64,000 nucleotides of DNA from the NCBI GenBank assembly GCA_038373885.1, contig JAWZYV010019608.1, positions 310,001-374,000 of the forward strand, written 5' to 3'. The notes beneath the pieces were generated by a model. The model saw nothing but the letters and a program-made list of their open reading frames with translations. It ran no database searches and was not told where the DNA came from. Positions within the stretch are counted from its first letter, which is position 1. Each line of letters begins with the position of its first letter. Origin of the DNA: Cheiracanthium punctorium. Lineage: Eukaryota > Arthropoda > Arachnida > Araneae > Cheiracanthiidae. Of this stretch, positions 34,606 through 46,700 are shown piece after piece. The position numbers were made by a program, and so were the translations under genes.

Positions 34606-37060
34606 AGCCATTAAGAAAGAAGTGTGAGAATAAGCTTGGACACAATTTATGTCATATTTGTGATATGTGCAATTCTAAATAGCAGGTGGAGCACAGTCCC
34701 CAAAGCACCCTCCCCCCTGGCTACAAGGCGAACTATAATTCACCTTTTTTTTACACAAATATTGATACTTTTATAGACACTAGCATTCCCATTATATAGT
34801 AAGGTTTGGCGCTTTCTTGCTAAAAACAGAAGATACTGCAAAGCTTGGTTCAGCCAAAATGACCAACTTTGGCAAATTTTGACATTTCACTGACAATCCT
34901 TGAAAGTGTTTCACCATTTTTTTTGAGTAGCCAAACATCCGTGTCTGAAATTAATAGCATTCGAATACTAATAAAGCATTTTGACATTATGTTTCAATGA
35001 TGTCATCCGAGTGACAGCTGACTACACACAATTTCTGTGCAGATTCTCCTATTGTATTTAACCCAGTAAAAGGTTATTAGAAACATAAGTTTAACCCATT
35101 TATGCCTAGTGTCCCTTTTTTGGGACAGCATTTTCGCTATTAGTCGAAAACGTTATTTATTTTTCCTAGCCTTTATTCATGAGTATTGAGCCTCAACTTT
35201 ACAAAATATTTTAACATGACCAAGTAGGATGTTGATGTTTCGATTTTTATGCATAATGATTTTAAAAGAAATCATCCCTTGTTCAAGAAGTTGACATCAG
35301 AAACTTATCTATTATTTCTGTTATCAGTGAAAATTGAAGAAAGTCGAAAAAATATCCAGGCACAAATGGGTTAAATTACCCATAATCACTTCAAGATGTA
35401 AAAATGCTGCAGGAGAATCAAAGTTGAAGGTTTGCTTAACCGATTCTATACATTATAATAATCCAAATGCAGCTTGTTGCTTGGAAATGCACCCTGCAAT
35501 TAAGTCCTCTTACTTTGTATAATACATGATTTGGGAGATTTTCCCTTTGAAAAAAATTGAGTAAAACATGTAAATAATCTGGTATTCAATGAAATAAACA
35601 ATGAGAAACTTAACATAGTTTTTTGAATTAAATAATCAACTTTTAATGGGTTTCTTGTACCACCCATCCCCCTTTTTTGTGAAATATAAAGCAAGAAATA
35701 TTCATAGAAACTGTTCTAAGAGCCAAATTGCTGCAGGTTCGAAGATTAACCACCTACTTGAACTTGTTTAATAAATCTATAGGTAGGGGTACACAGTTTT
35801 CATTGTACAGTAAAACCTTTTAATAGCAGACACCCTTGAAAACAATTTATGTCTGCTATCAAGGAGTGCGATAAAGAGAAATCTCATATTTTAGAACTTG
35901 ACATATGATGCATACTTTTCAAAATACAATTGGTGAATATTTCAACATGCATTAAATTGAAGAAATAAACATATTTACCGACCTTATGAAAGAGCATTGC
36001 CTTTTAAAAGAGAAAATTTCTGATTTTCTGATGATTGAAAAGAGTTTTCGGTAAAATGTTTTTCTTTTAAACTTAGATTTGCTGCATTTTCAAAGGAAAT
36101 ACATGAATAATGATTTTATAATAAAAGTAAATTTCTTTAAGAAAATTTAAGATGCCTTTCCTTTCACTACTTTATTCATTTTTTTACCGAAATGCTTCGA
36201 AAAAAGGCATATGAAGAAATATACCCGCTCTCTCGCTAGGAAGAAAAACTCTTATGAAAAGCATTTCAGTTACATTGACAAGCCACACCATCTATTGAAA
36301 AATATTAATACTAAATAGTCTCTTCACAATAATGAAATAGTATACGGGCAAATCAGAAAAGGAAAGGAGAAAATATCGATGCCCGTACGCTGTACGGGCA
36401 AACCAGTTGAGGCCAATTTTGGGTAGCATGTACACTGTACGGGCAAACTTCTTAAGGGGTTAAATTATTTACTCATTTTACTTAGATTAAGGCCATGCCA
36501 AAAAGCAAGTATGCTGAAAATGAAACTTTCCCCATCCCCAATAAAAATGATATGCATGCCCTTCACATGGAATAATCTGAATTTAAAAAACCACAAACAA
36601 AACAAAGAATCTGCCTGCAAAACTACATAAAAATACAAACAGAAAATACCGCTATACTGAAGATCAGCAGGGCGAGACACCAAAACATCAACATGTATTC
36701 TTTTAGTAAGTAACACTTCAACAAATAATAATTAAATCAAATTTCATTTTTGAAAGCCTTTACCATATAAGGGCACCCAAGTTTAAATTTTTTTAAGGTA
36801 AAAGTTAACAAAAATATTTAAAGTGGATGGAATTGCACTTCCATAACTGATTTGCTCTTGCACCCAGCCAAGGTTGCCCTTTAGCGTCATCTTTTGGTGT
36901 TCAGATTTATAGGCCAAAACCGTAGCATGGAGTTTCCCTTCGAACCCATGATACCTCTGTGCTCATCCCCCATATGCCCATTCTAGTTCCTCTCATACCA
37001 ACGAAAGAGAGTTTTATCACACATCCATGTAAAATTTTTTTTAATTCATTATATATCATT
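34606..37060. other. Intergenic with a TTAA MITE and minor repeats
   Basis: Contains the piggyBac-like MITE at 35.1 kb, a Tigger-type left end near 35809 (CAGTAAAACCTTTTAATAGC) without a clear partner, and three GTACGGGCAAA-type motifs at 36342-36450 ending beside a TTAA (GGGGTTAA near 36455-36462). No gene recognised. Confidence 0.45.
35095..35370. mobile_element. piggyBac-like MITE, 276 bp
   Basis: TTAA at 35091-35094 and 35371-35374; ends CCCATTTATGCCTAGTG and, reversed, CCCATTTGTGCCTGGAT. Confidence 0.8.
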
Positions 37061-37685
37061 ATTAGCACTAGGATGCTATTTCGCTCAATCCCAGATTTTT
37101 GTCTATGTGATCTTGCCAACAGGTTTTGAAGTTATGAACTTTTCAAATGTGTTTGCTGCCATAATAACGTAGAAAGAGGGGGGGGGGCATGTTAATAAAA
37201 TGTTGCAAGTCGCAAAAGGTTTGCAATTTTTGATAGTGGATCGCTAAGTTTGGTGCCAAATGCAACAATTTATAATAAAGGGGGGAGTATAGTTAGAAAA
37301 TGCCTGGCGAAGATTGTACAATAGTTTTAGCAGGCGATTTTAATAGATTCCAATTCCAAAGAAGTATTTTAGGGAACAGAGAATACAAATACAGTATACT
37401 CATGGATTATGATGCCCATTCTGAACAGTAAAATGCTAGAGGCTAGTTGGAATATGCTTGGCAAAGGTTGTAACAGTTTTAGTAGCTGATCTTATGATAG
37501 ATTTTGGTTCCAAAGAAGTGTTTTATTTAACAAGAAAGGCAAACACGGCACTCTTAGATTATGATGCCTATTCCAAACAGTATTTAAAATGGTGAAGTAT
37601 AGTTAATATGCTTGGCAAAGACTGTAAAACAGTTTTAGTAGGAGATTTTAAGATGATTTCGATTCCAAAAATGTGTTTTATGGAA

Positions 37686-38082
37686 CAAAGAGTTTATTCC
37701 TATTTTAACACCCCCACTTTTGCCAAGCTAAAAAATAGCCACACTTTAGCAAGCTTTGCAGTCATGGGTCTCTAGGTGTTATTGCACAAGTTTCAACGCT
37801 CCCAAAAGAACATGAAAACTAAAGTGAACAAATTAGTGCTAAACGCACCAGTTAAGGAATTTGAAGACAACTATTAAAACTACATTAATTGGCAACCCTA
37901 AATAAGTAATTAAATCCTGTACTTGCATGTTGTTCCGAATTGCCATTTTAAATCTAAATTACAGTTGCCACATGAATACAAAATATCATTTACAGATGTT
38001 TGTCGCCCCTTTGATAACTACATATGTTTAATTATCACCACCTTGGCGAGAGTCAGGGCATTAAAGTAGGAATCAACCCAAG
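37686..38082. mobile_element. 390-bp inverted-repeat insert within the tandem array
   Basis: Left end GTTTATTCCTATTTTAAC...GCCAAG and right end reversed GTTGATTCCTACTTTAAT...GCCAAG. The same insert lies at the same point of the repeat unit in locus 2 (about 54178-54576). It therefore belongs to the ancestral element, not to two independent events. Confidence 0.7.
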
Positions 38083-38239
38083 AAAGGCAAACACGGCACA
38101 CTCATGGATTATGATACACATTCGAAACAATATTTAAAACAATGAAGTATAGTTGGATTATACTTGGCGAAGATTGTAAAATAGTTTTAGAAAGCGATTT
38201 TAAGAGATTTTGATTCCAAAGATGAGTTTTATAGAGCAA

Positions 38240-38291
38240 GGAAGATAAATACAGCACACTCATGAATCATTATGCGCTGTATTTATCTTCC
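38240..38291. repeat. 16-bp perfect hairpin at edge of locus 1 array
   Basis: GGAAGATAAATACAGC at 38240-38255 is exactly inverted at 38276-38291, around a 20-nt loop containing repeat-unit text. Confidence 0.85.
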
Positions 38292-38330
38292 AACTCTCAC
38301 TTAATAAGGACTTCACTTTCCAATTTACTA

Positions 38331-40597
38331 AGGAAAGAAAATAGGGACGATGCATAAATGATATGCTTTTAATATATAGTATTTTAGTGTGCATTTAAAA
38401 GCTGAAAGTATTTCAGATTTTCTTACTTTTTTTTTTAAGAGTAATCCAAGTATAATAATAATAGCCGCTTAAACTAGAATGAAAATATGCTATGGTTTTA
38501 GGAGAAATTTAGGATAAACAAATTTGCATTCTAGGTAAATGTTGGGCCCTGAACATTTTCTGCACCTATTTTAATTTGTTCATAGTTTTCTCTTTTTACA
38601 CTAAGGTTCAATGCTTTTCTTTAAACAAAAAATGATCTTTAAGTCAAAAATTTCAAAAACAAACTGTCAATGTTTAGTTTACACAGGTCAAAACAACTGT
38701 CTTAAAAATTTTACCAGTAAATGTGTAAGTATCATTGACTTTTTTAATGAAAAGTATTTGATATTGGACATAATTTCAATTTTGTGTGAGTAGATAAAGG
38801 ATTTTTTTTTTAAACCAAGGAAAAAATCTTTCTTCTATCTTGACAGAAGTAAAATACTCATAAAACCAACAAAATGAAAAGTAACACTTGTCATTTAAAA
38901 TTTAAATTTAATTCCTATATATATAGTTACATCTTTAATGATCCTAAGAAAAATGTACAAATAGAGTAGTGGTCAACAAGGAACAGCATTTTCTTTCGTG
39001 AACTCACATATGAGCAATGCAACAAAAGCCAATGCAAGAATTTTGACAAAAGAATGTTCAAGGTTTCAAACATGCGAATACATAACCATTAACAAAGATA
39101 AGCAGCATAAAAAGATGATTATATAATTTTAGAACATTTACTGGAATGCTCTTTTAATGCACAGATAATCACAATTAAGAAAAAAAAAAAAAAAGAAACG
39201 AAAACATACAGTAAAGATTCAGAGATGTTTTAATAAAGAAAAAATATAATATCCATGCAGATAAAAACTTTAACAGATAAATAGTAACAAGGTCTATAAC
39301 TTTAAAATGAGAATGGAAAATACTTTAAAGGACAGAGAATGTTCCCAAAGCTTTTAGATACAAAGTATAAACATTTAAATGAGAGTAATTTTTGCATTGA
39401 TACTTAAAGGTTACATTAAAAGAAAACATTTTTTTAAAAATCTCAACTTTTTCAGTAAGCATTCTCTTAAATATAAAAAGAGCTTGATACTGAAAATCAG
39501 GGTTCCTCAAACTACATTGTAACTAGAGCAGTCCATGTACCATACTAAAACTACTGAACAGGACTTGCATACTTTTGAAATGAAGCTCAAAAGAAATTTA
39601 AAGGCACTCCTTTAAAATTAAAGCTAAACAAACAATTTTCTAATACCTATTATTGTATATTAATGGTGATTTTTCCCAAAACTAATCAATTTTTTAAACA
39701 ACTTGTGCTGAAACAAGCTTTGAAACAACCAGTTTCAGTAACAAAATTACATACACTTACTTTTGCACCTGAATGACATTTCCGATTGCTTAAACCATAA
39801 TTTATTAGCATAAACTTTCGGAAATTAAGTTTAATCTGTTTCGTACCAAAGTTTTGCACAATATGACAATGGCAACCTGTATGCATACAAAAAAGAATTC
39901 AACTAGTTTAGCTTTAATTGTTAATGGAATGAAAGGTGAAATTTTTTTTAAGTACCAATTCAGTTACTTTTAAAGACAAACTCCTCCCCCCCCCCCTTTC
40001 AAAAAATCAAATATTTTTTCAAGCAATTTTACTGACTAAAAATTCTGATAATACTCCAGAGATTAGTCTTGTAGTAATGATCCATAGACAATTAGTAGAT
40101 CATATCGAGTATCAGAAGTTTGAGAAACCCTGCTGTAACAAATTAAAATCTATAAGAGTAAATATTGAAATATACAACTAAATTCATCATAAAACCTGCA
40201 CAGAGACATACTTTACGGCCCCTGAATAAAAAGTATCAAATTCCACAATTTTCACCAGTTTATTTACAAGCACAAAAATAGTAAAATTTTATGGCCTAAA
40301 CAAAAAAACTATTGAAAAAACTCTGGCATGCAAAATTTAGAGATTTTTGCATAGATCCACAACAAGAGAAACTAAAGATAACAAACAAGTTTAACAGCAA
40401 GATGATTTGCAATGCTTTTTTTCCATAATTTATCTGTAGTATATTTCATAAATAAAATTGCATATATTTTTTTTTAGAAACTTTTTTTAAAAAGTAATGT
40501 ACATAAAATTAACACAGCAAACAGCCTCAACTGAACTCAGGACAAAGAACAGTCTGATTCGAGTGACTCTGCTGAAAATTTTGAATGTCACAGAATT
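38331..40597. other. Intergenic and SNX3 3' UTR side
   Basis: AT-rich, no recognised element. An AATAAA on the minus strand (TTTATT at 40259-40264) lies about 340 bp beyond the SNX3 stop and could be its polyadenylation signal. Confidence 0.4.
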
Positions 40598-40703
40598 TCA
40601 TGTGTTCCTAATTTTGCCAGGTACATAATTTTTGTCGATTGTTTGTTCTTGCAGAAACATATGAAGGCAACGTTCATTCTGAGCCAGAGGATGACCAGCA
40701 ACC
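40598..40703 (-). CDS. SNX3: SNX3 exon 4
   Basis: Acceptor AATTGTAG; its first G completes the lysine codon, then [20 protein letters not shown] and [14 protein letters not shown], stop TGA at 40600-40598. Confidence 0.96.
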
Positions 40704-43700
40704 CTACAATTAAAAATAAGTCATTTTGTAATATCATTCAGATATTCAGAATACAATAAGCATACCAAATCATGCCAAATACATCCATTAAGACTTTCTA
40801 ACACAATATTTTTGCACCAAAAAAAAGCTTTATAAATCACTATTAACTTAATTTTGCAAGACCCTGCAAAACAGCTTTAAAATTTCCATCATCTTTTAAC
40901 CAGGGCTGGGAAAAAACCTGGTTTATTTGAAAAAAACCAAAAAACCAGGTTTTTTGGTTTAAACCGGGTTTTTTGGTTTAAACCAGGTTTTTTTTTTTTT
41001 TTTTTTTTTTTTAAATCCCTTTATAATTACCTGTTACATACTTATAAATAAAAGTATTTGTAAAATGTTCAGATAACAATTAATATTCTTTCTGAAAGTA
41101 ATTAAAACAAAGTAAATAAACAATTGTTGCTGTACTTATGGGGACAAATTAAGTCATTCAATTTTAATATTTTATGTAGAGATACTATTTTTTATATTTA
41201 GTATAGAATATAATACAATATTAACTGTTTACTACATTTTACATGGAATCTTGCACTTAGATTCATCAGTAATAATGCTGATAAGTTGTTCAAAATGATA
41301 TTTTTAAGGTTTAAAAATAAGTTGTTAAAGCACAAAACCTCTATTTTAGAAACTAATTAAAAGTGCAGTCTATAATTAAAGTTTAATTAATAATTTTTAA
41401 TAATGATAAAACAATAAGATGTCTATTAGATTGATATAAAAACTTATTGTTGATACTTATAAGGATAATTTTAAAAGATATCAGAACATATTCTATCTGT
41501 AGTATTCGGAATTTTAAATTATTCTTTTAAAAAAACCAATTGGTTTTTCTGAGAAAAAAACCATTTGGTTTAAACCATGATTTAAACTGAGGTTTAAACC
41601 AGTCGGTTTAAACCATGCCAACCCTGCTTTTAACTGAACAGTAAACATTTATAAATATTTATAAAACTATTGTATTAGGCTTAATGAGGATGATGTCTAC
41701 ACAGCCACAGACAGTAATGTATTGAAATACTTTTCAGTATTCCTGTAGAAAAACTATAAATGCTACAGACACTATTTTTGATCAGGATTATTACTTAGTG
41801 ATCCTTAATAACACATGAATTTTGTATTGTTTTGAAATAGAAAAATAAGCCCAAAATATGCTTTGAAAAATGACTAACCATACAATGTGATGCATTCTTT
41901 TCGGTGTTCCTGTAAAGGGACTATAAGTGCTTCATACACTTTTTTCAATTGGTACATGATAGTGCACATGGGAATAACATAAGTTTCATAGTAATTGATG
42001 CATTTTACAGCAGTTAGATGAGGGATTGGTGGACAAACAGACAAACCGAAATCAAACCTTTTACAACCTTGTCGGGAAATTAAAAATGTATAAAAGAAGC
42101 TAAGAGGTAATGCATAAGAATAAGCAATTTTAGTAATATTTTCAAGCTAACCAAAATTACAGTTACAAATATAAACTTTAAGGAGAAAAAAAAGGATACG
42201 TCAATATAATATTCAGACATGAATATTATTAAATATAGCTATAAATTATGTTTAAACCAGCTTTCAAGCAAAAACTCCATTAAAATTAGGCACTATGTTA
42301 CTACATGCAGAGGTTTCAAATTTCATGCATTGGGGAGGGAGGGGAGGGGGTTGATCTTATGCTAACTGAATGGCTGGCTGAATAGATTTTCATTAAACCT
42401 AGCTCGTTTAATTGGGATGGTTCTAAGCTATTTGTAATTCTTAAAAATTGCATTAGAATCTGTCCAAACACAAAGATTTCAAACCCCTCTATTTTCAATC
42501 GGGGTTAAAAACCACTTCTGGTGGAAATGCAATGATTGGCTAATATGGATTGAAGGCAGCTTTTTAAAGCTTTAATAACAGTCATGCAAGTTCATTTGTT
42601 TGGTGGGCATTCATCTAATTACATCTTCTGAAGAAACCATGCCCCTATTTCATTGGCACATGTAATAATTTCTTGATTGAATATTGGAAACTACAAAGGG
42701 TCCTAAAAGTTCTGCACTGACACCATAGGGAAATCATTTGGATATTTATTTAGCTAAACATCTTTCATGTAATTTGCATTCAAAGTATATCACATGGAGC
42801 ACAATTCTCTGTAAGGAATTCATTTCACCATGAAGAACAAAATAGCAGAAATACATTCTCTCACAAGTTCAGCGTGAAAAGAACCAAGCAATAGAAACTA
42901 AAGAATTGATGCAATGAAAAGAAGGCTGTAAAATTTAATATTGAAATAAATAACAGGCTACGAGTATGTTAAGTTGGAGTAAGAACTTTTTTTAGGATAC
43001 ATTGTATAACTAAAAATCTGCTAACCAGAAATCCACACACATATACAAGCATAAACAGTGAAACTTGCAGTTAACTGTGAATGATATTCATCGCCATGGT
43101 GAATTACTTTTATGCTAGCAAATTGTTGATTTTTTCCATACTTTATTTCTTTTTTTTTCTAATAATAAAGAATGGGAATTTTGGTGACAAGGTAGTTAAT
43201 GTATGGCACAATTTGGAGTCATCATTACTCATCAACACTGAAAATGGCGATTATGACTGGTTCAGATTAGGCAGAAAAGGGTAAAGGACAGGGCATGGAA
43301 GTTACTCCTGTATACCAAGGAAAAATTTGAGGGTGAATCACTGATTGAAGACAATTCATCCTCAATGGGGATGAACCTGCCAAATGACAAATCTAGAAAT
43401 AGTTCAGTGTTTAGAAGGTACACTTTTTAAAGTTCAACACATAAAGAAGATTCTGATGCAGAAACTGATAAATTTCTTTTTGAAGGGTTAGAATCGGGGG
43501 AGAAATAATTGAAATTCCTGGCACAACAGAAATATACTACTGACCAGTAAGTTATGGTGTTCTACATTGTTCACAAAAAAAGGCTCTAATTTGAACATCC
43601 TAAGGGTTTTACAAGAAACTATATTAACTGTGTTGTTAAAAAAAATGATTTTGGTACATAAGTACAAATAAACTAATTATGCCAGGCACTTCAAAATTTT

Positions 43701-46700
43701 GAAACTGTCTCTTTACAAGCTGTACTACATACTGAAATAAATGATAAATTTGTATCGGTTGCAAAACTTTTAGGAAAAATTCTTAAAAATCTGAAGTTTT
43801 CACAAAGCGTGTCATTCTTTGAAAAATGTTGCAACTCAGATCCATGTTTAAGAATTTTTTCTAAAAATTTCACAAAAGCCACAGCTTTTTCAGTTATTGC
43901 AGTGTATAAAGCAGCTTATGAAGAACCATCTGGAATTTTTTGGAGACCATGGTGCTATTAGTTTATTTCAATTTGTGTGCCAAGATTAAAAACAATTTTT
44001 TTTTCTTCGACATACACCCATAACCTTTTTGCACCGGTTCACAGTTGAGAGTTTTTGTCCCAGAAAGTGGCAGAATCTAAGATTTCAGTCCCCTACTTCT
44101 CAGCTGAAGGAGCATGCCTTGTCTTGTTAGGTAGGTGGGGACAAATATCACTGACCATGCAAGTCCCCAAACAAAATGCAAATATGTAAGCCCAATCCCA
44201 GTCAACTGACTACCACTTTCTCCCCAGTCTATTATCTACAAATGTGGCAGACTCTTCCACAGTATAAAAAAGAAATTCCCACCTCTAGAAATTCCTTATA
44301 CATGTTTCATGAAGGGTAAATGGATTTCCCGTCAAAAGAGGGAAAAGAAGTCTTGGGTAAGCCACTTTTACCAGCGCTGTTCTTTACTCATATTTATTTT
44401 TTGGTACAACTATTGTACCGCCGGAGTCTGAGGGTTAACACAAATGTTTGCAAATAAATAATTTTAGTGAAAATTTCATTTGTTGCATCATATTTTAAGT
44501 TTTTAGTTTGATTACTCTTAAATAAGTGTTGTTTTATGAAATTTAGAATTTTATGGTAAAAATACTCTAAATTTATCCCCTGAAATTGCAAAATCCTGAA
44601 ATTCGCACAAACCCTTCCCCTTTGCGGTGTGGATTTCTGGAAGTCCACTGTACAATATGTATGCTGGCTTATATATCATCACTTCAGCATACAATCAAAG
44701 CTAAACTTGAGCAAGCTACAGCAGGTTTGCACTGCAAAGCTGCAAAAGCTAATTTAAGCTGCTACAGCATAGCCTCCCTCAGTATCCCTTTGTGTACCCC
44801 TTGCAGTATGTACTCCACTATGGAGATCACCGCTAAGCAAATAGAGAGGGAGGGTCAGTTATTTATATTTGAACTGAAGAGTAAGGTTAAAAGATTTCTT
44901 GGTCCAGACAATGTTAAATACATAAATAAACAAAAGTATCAGAAACATCACAATCAAGTTATCAAGTTCTCCATATTACAATTAACATTTGAAGAGTTAC
45001 AAAGTAATGACAAATACTTATTACAACGAACTCACTTATTAATAAAACTTTCAAGCCCTTTTCTTCTGTCTTCAATAAATTCCTCATCATATATGCCGTC
45101 ATCACCTCGTAAAGGTAGTTGTCGCTTCCAGGCTTTACCAGGGAGTGGAGGGACAACAATCTGAAAACAAAATAAGTACTTAAATTAAAATGCACATTTT
45201 TCCATAGGCTAACCCTCAAAAAGGTATTTAAGGGGCTGGAGCGAATCGTTTATAAATAGGGACTTCTGATGATTTCCAATTAATATTTTGAGATTAAATT
45301 TGGAACACTCCCTGACTTTGTCAAACTGAAATTATTATAGAACAGGGGAAATTATTATAGAACAATAAAATCAGTAAGAAAAGCATAGTTTGTATATTAA
45401 TGAAGCATAGTGTAAAAAGGCAAACAGTTAAGCAGGTTTCCTGATCTCATCTGTTTTTCAATTAATATTTTGTGATTACATTTGGAATATCACGACTTTG
45501 TCAAACTGAAATACCCTGTTTTTCACTTACCATTCTTGACCCTGAATAGCTGTAACTTTTAATGTGTCAAGCAAACGACATAGGCAGCATCAGATCTTTC
45601 ATATAGGACAGTGATGGGTGAAATTGAACAGCTTTCATTTTATTGAGTCCCAGTGGAAGATAACTTAGATTGTGGTATCCTAGTTTTATACCAATTCCAG
45701 ATGAGAGACTGGTACTTGGTGATTGAATGTGATTTATCAGTGCAAGGTCCAGAACAGGACATAAAGCACCAAGCACAAGACAATAGTTAAAATCAGTGAT
45801 AAAAGTATAGTTTGTATTAATCCAGTATAGTGTAAAAAGGCAAACAGAGGTGAAGTTAGGTAAACATGAACCCAAAAAAAATTATTAATACTGCAGTTGA
45901 AATATTGATACGAGACACTGACAGAGCTCACAAACAGGTGTAACCTAGCCCCTTAACAAATGCTAATATGTCAAAAGGCAGTGTCCTATTCTCAAACTTG
46001 TGAGTATTATGTAAGTATGATGCAGTGGAGCAAAAAGTTAAGAACAAATGAATGGTTTTATTTGTCAAACTATTATCAATTTGCAGGTTCCAGTTACCCT
46101 GCCATTTTTGCCACAAGAACTTTCGGATAGCAGGCTTTAAATCAGAAGTAGGGGACAGACTGGATCAACCGAACCACAGTACTTTTAGCAGCCGCATCTA
46201 CATGCTCATTAAGCACTGTTTTTCTTTTTGTACTCATTATTATGGGAACTGAGTGCTAACAGACCAGGAAGAGTTGACAGTAATTAGAGGCAAAAGAAGC
46301 ATTTAACAGATTTGCCAATTGACAGTAAAAAAAAACAAAATTCCTGAGAAACCAAACCTACTAAAACTAGAACGTAGAACTACTGAATGACGATTTTTGA
46401 TAAAATATGCAGGTTAAACTTTTCCTGCATCTAAATCATTGCACTCCTCTTCATCTTCGAGAAACATGGGTAAAATGTTCATGCTTGTGTGATGGCAATG
46501 ATACACATGGACAGACTGCCTACGATGGGGAGTGTTTTGGTCAGAGGACTTCCTAAGGGGGTTTTAATTCATATTCCTGTTACATCTGGAGAAAACTGAC
46601 CAGAACTCCAGACTATTAGATCAACAGCTATGCAACTGGGCCCGAACCAACCTTCATACTTCAGCCATCTACCATTCTGAGTCTTATCCACTCAGCCATG

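Larger units (their letters stand above)
37062..38330 (-). mobile_element. Composite tandem-repeat element, locus 1
   Basis: The terminal hairpin TAGCACTAGGATGCTA (37063-37078) is followed by a conserved arm (TCCCAGATTTTTGTCTA... to a G run). An array of roughly 150-bp units then starts near 37304, 37459, 37612 and 38163. Each unit carries '(c)ttggc(a/g)aag.ttgtaa.agttttag' and 'aaacacggcacactcatgg'. A 390-bp inverted-repeat insert (about 37686-38082) interrupts the array. The same arrangement occurs in reverse at 53.9-56.6 kb. Oriented with the hairpin as 3' end, the element reads on the minus strand. The far end is approximate. Confidence 0.7.
41635..45035 (-). other. SNX3 intron 3, remainder
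   Basis: Contains a 167-bp-period tandem repeat (41741-42060) related to the 3.5-kb array, and dispersed repeat copy 2 (43648-43730). Coding-like but unassigned text lies around 43080-44390, with no recognised domain. Confidence 0.45.

Noticed and set aside
37304..37432. IVLAGDFNRF in the first tandem unit, resembling an endonuclease motif
   Set aside because: The frame is broken in the other units of the array, so the match is probably chance within non-coding satellite sequence.
44586..45164. 192-codon plus-strand open frame, the longest in the window
   Set aside because: It runs antisense through SNX3 exon 3, has no recognisable domain, and its openness partly reflects the complementary coding exon.
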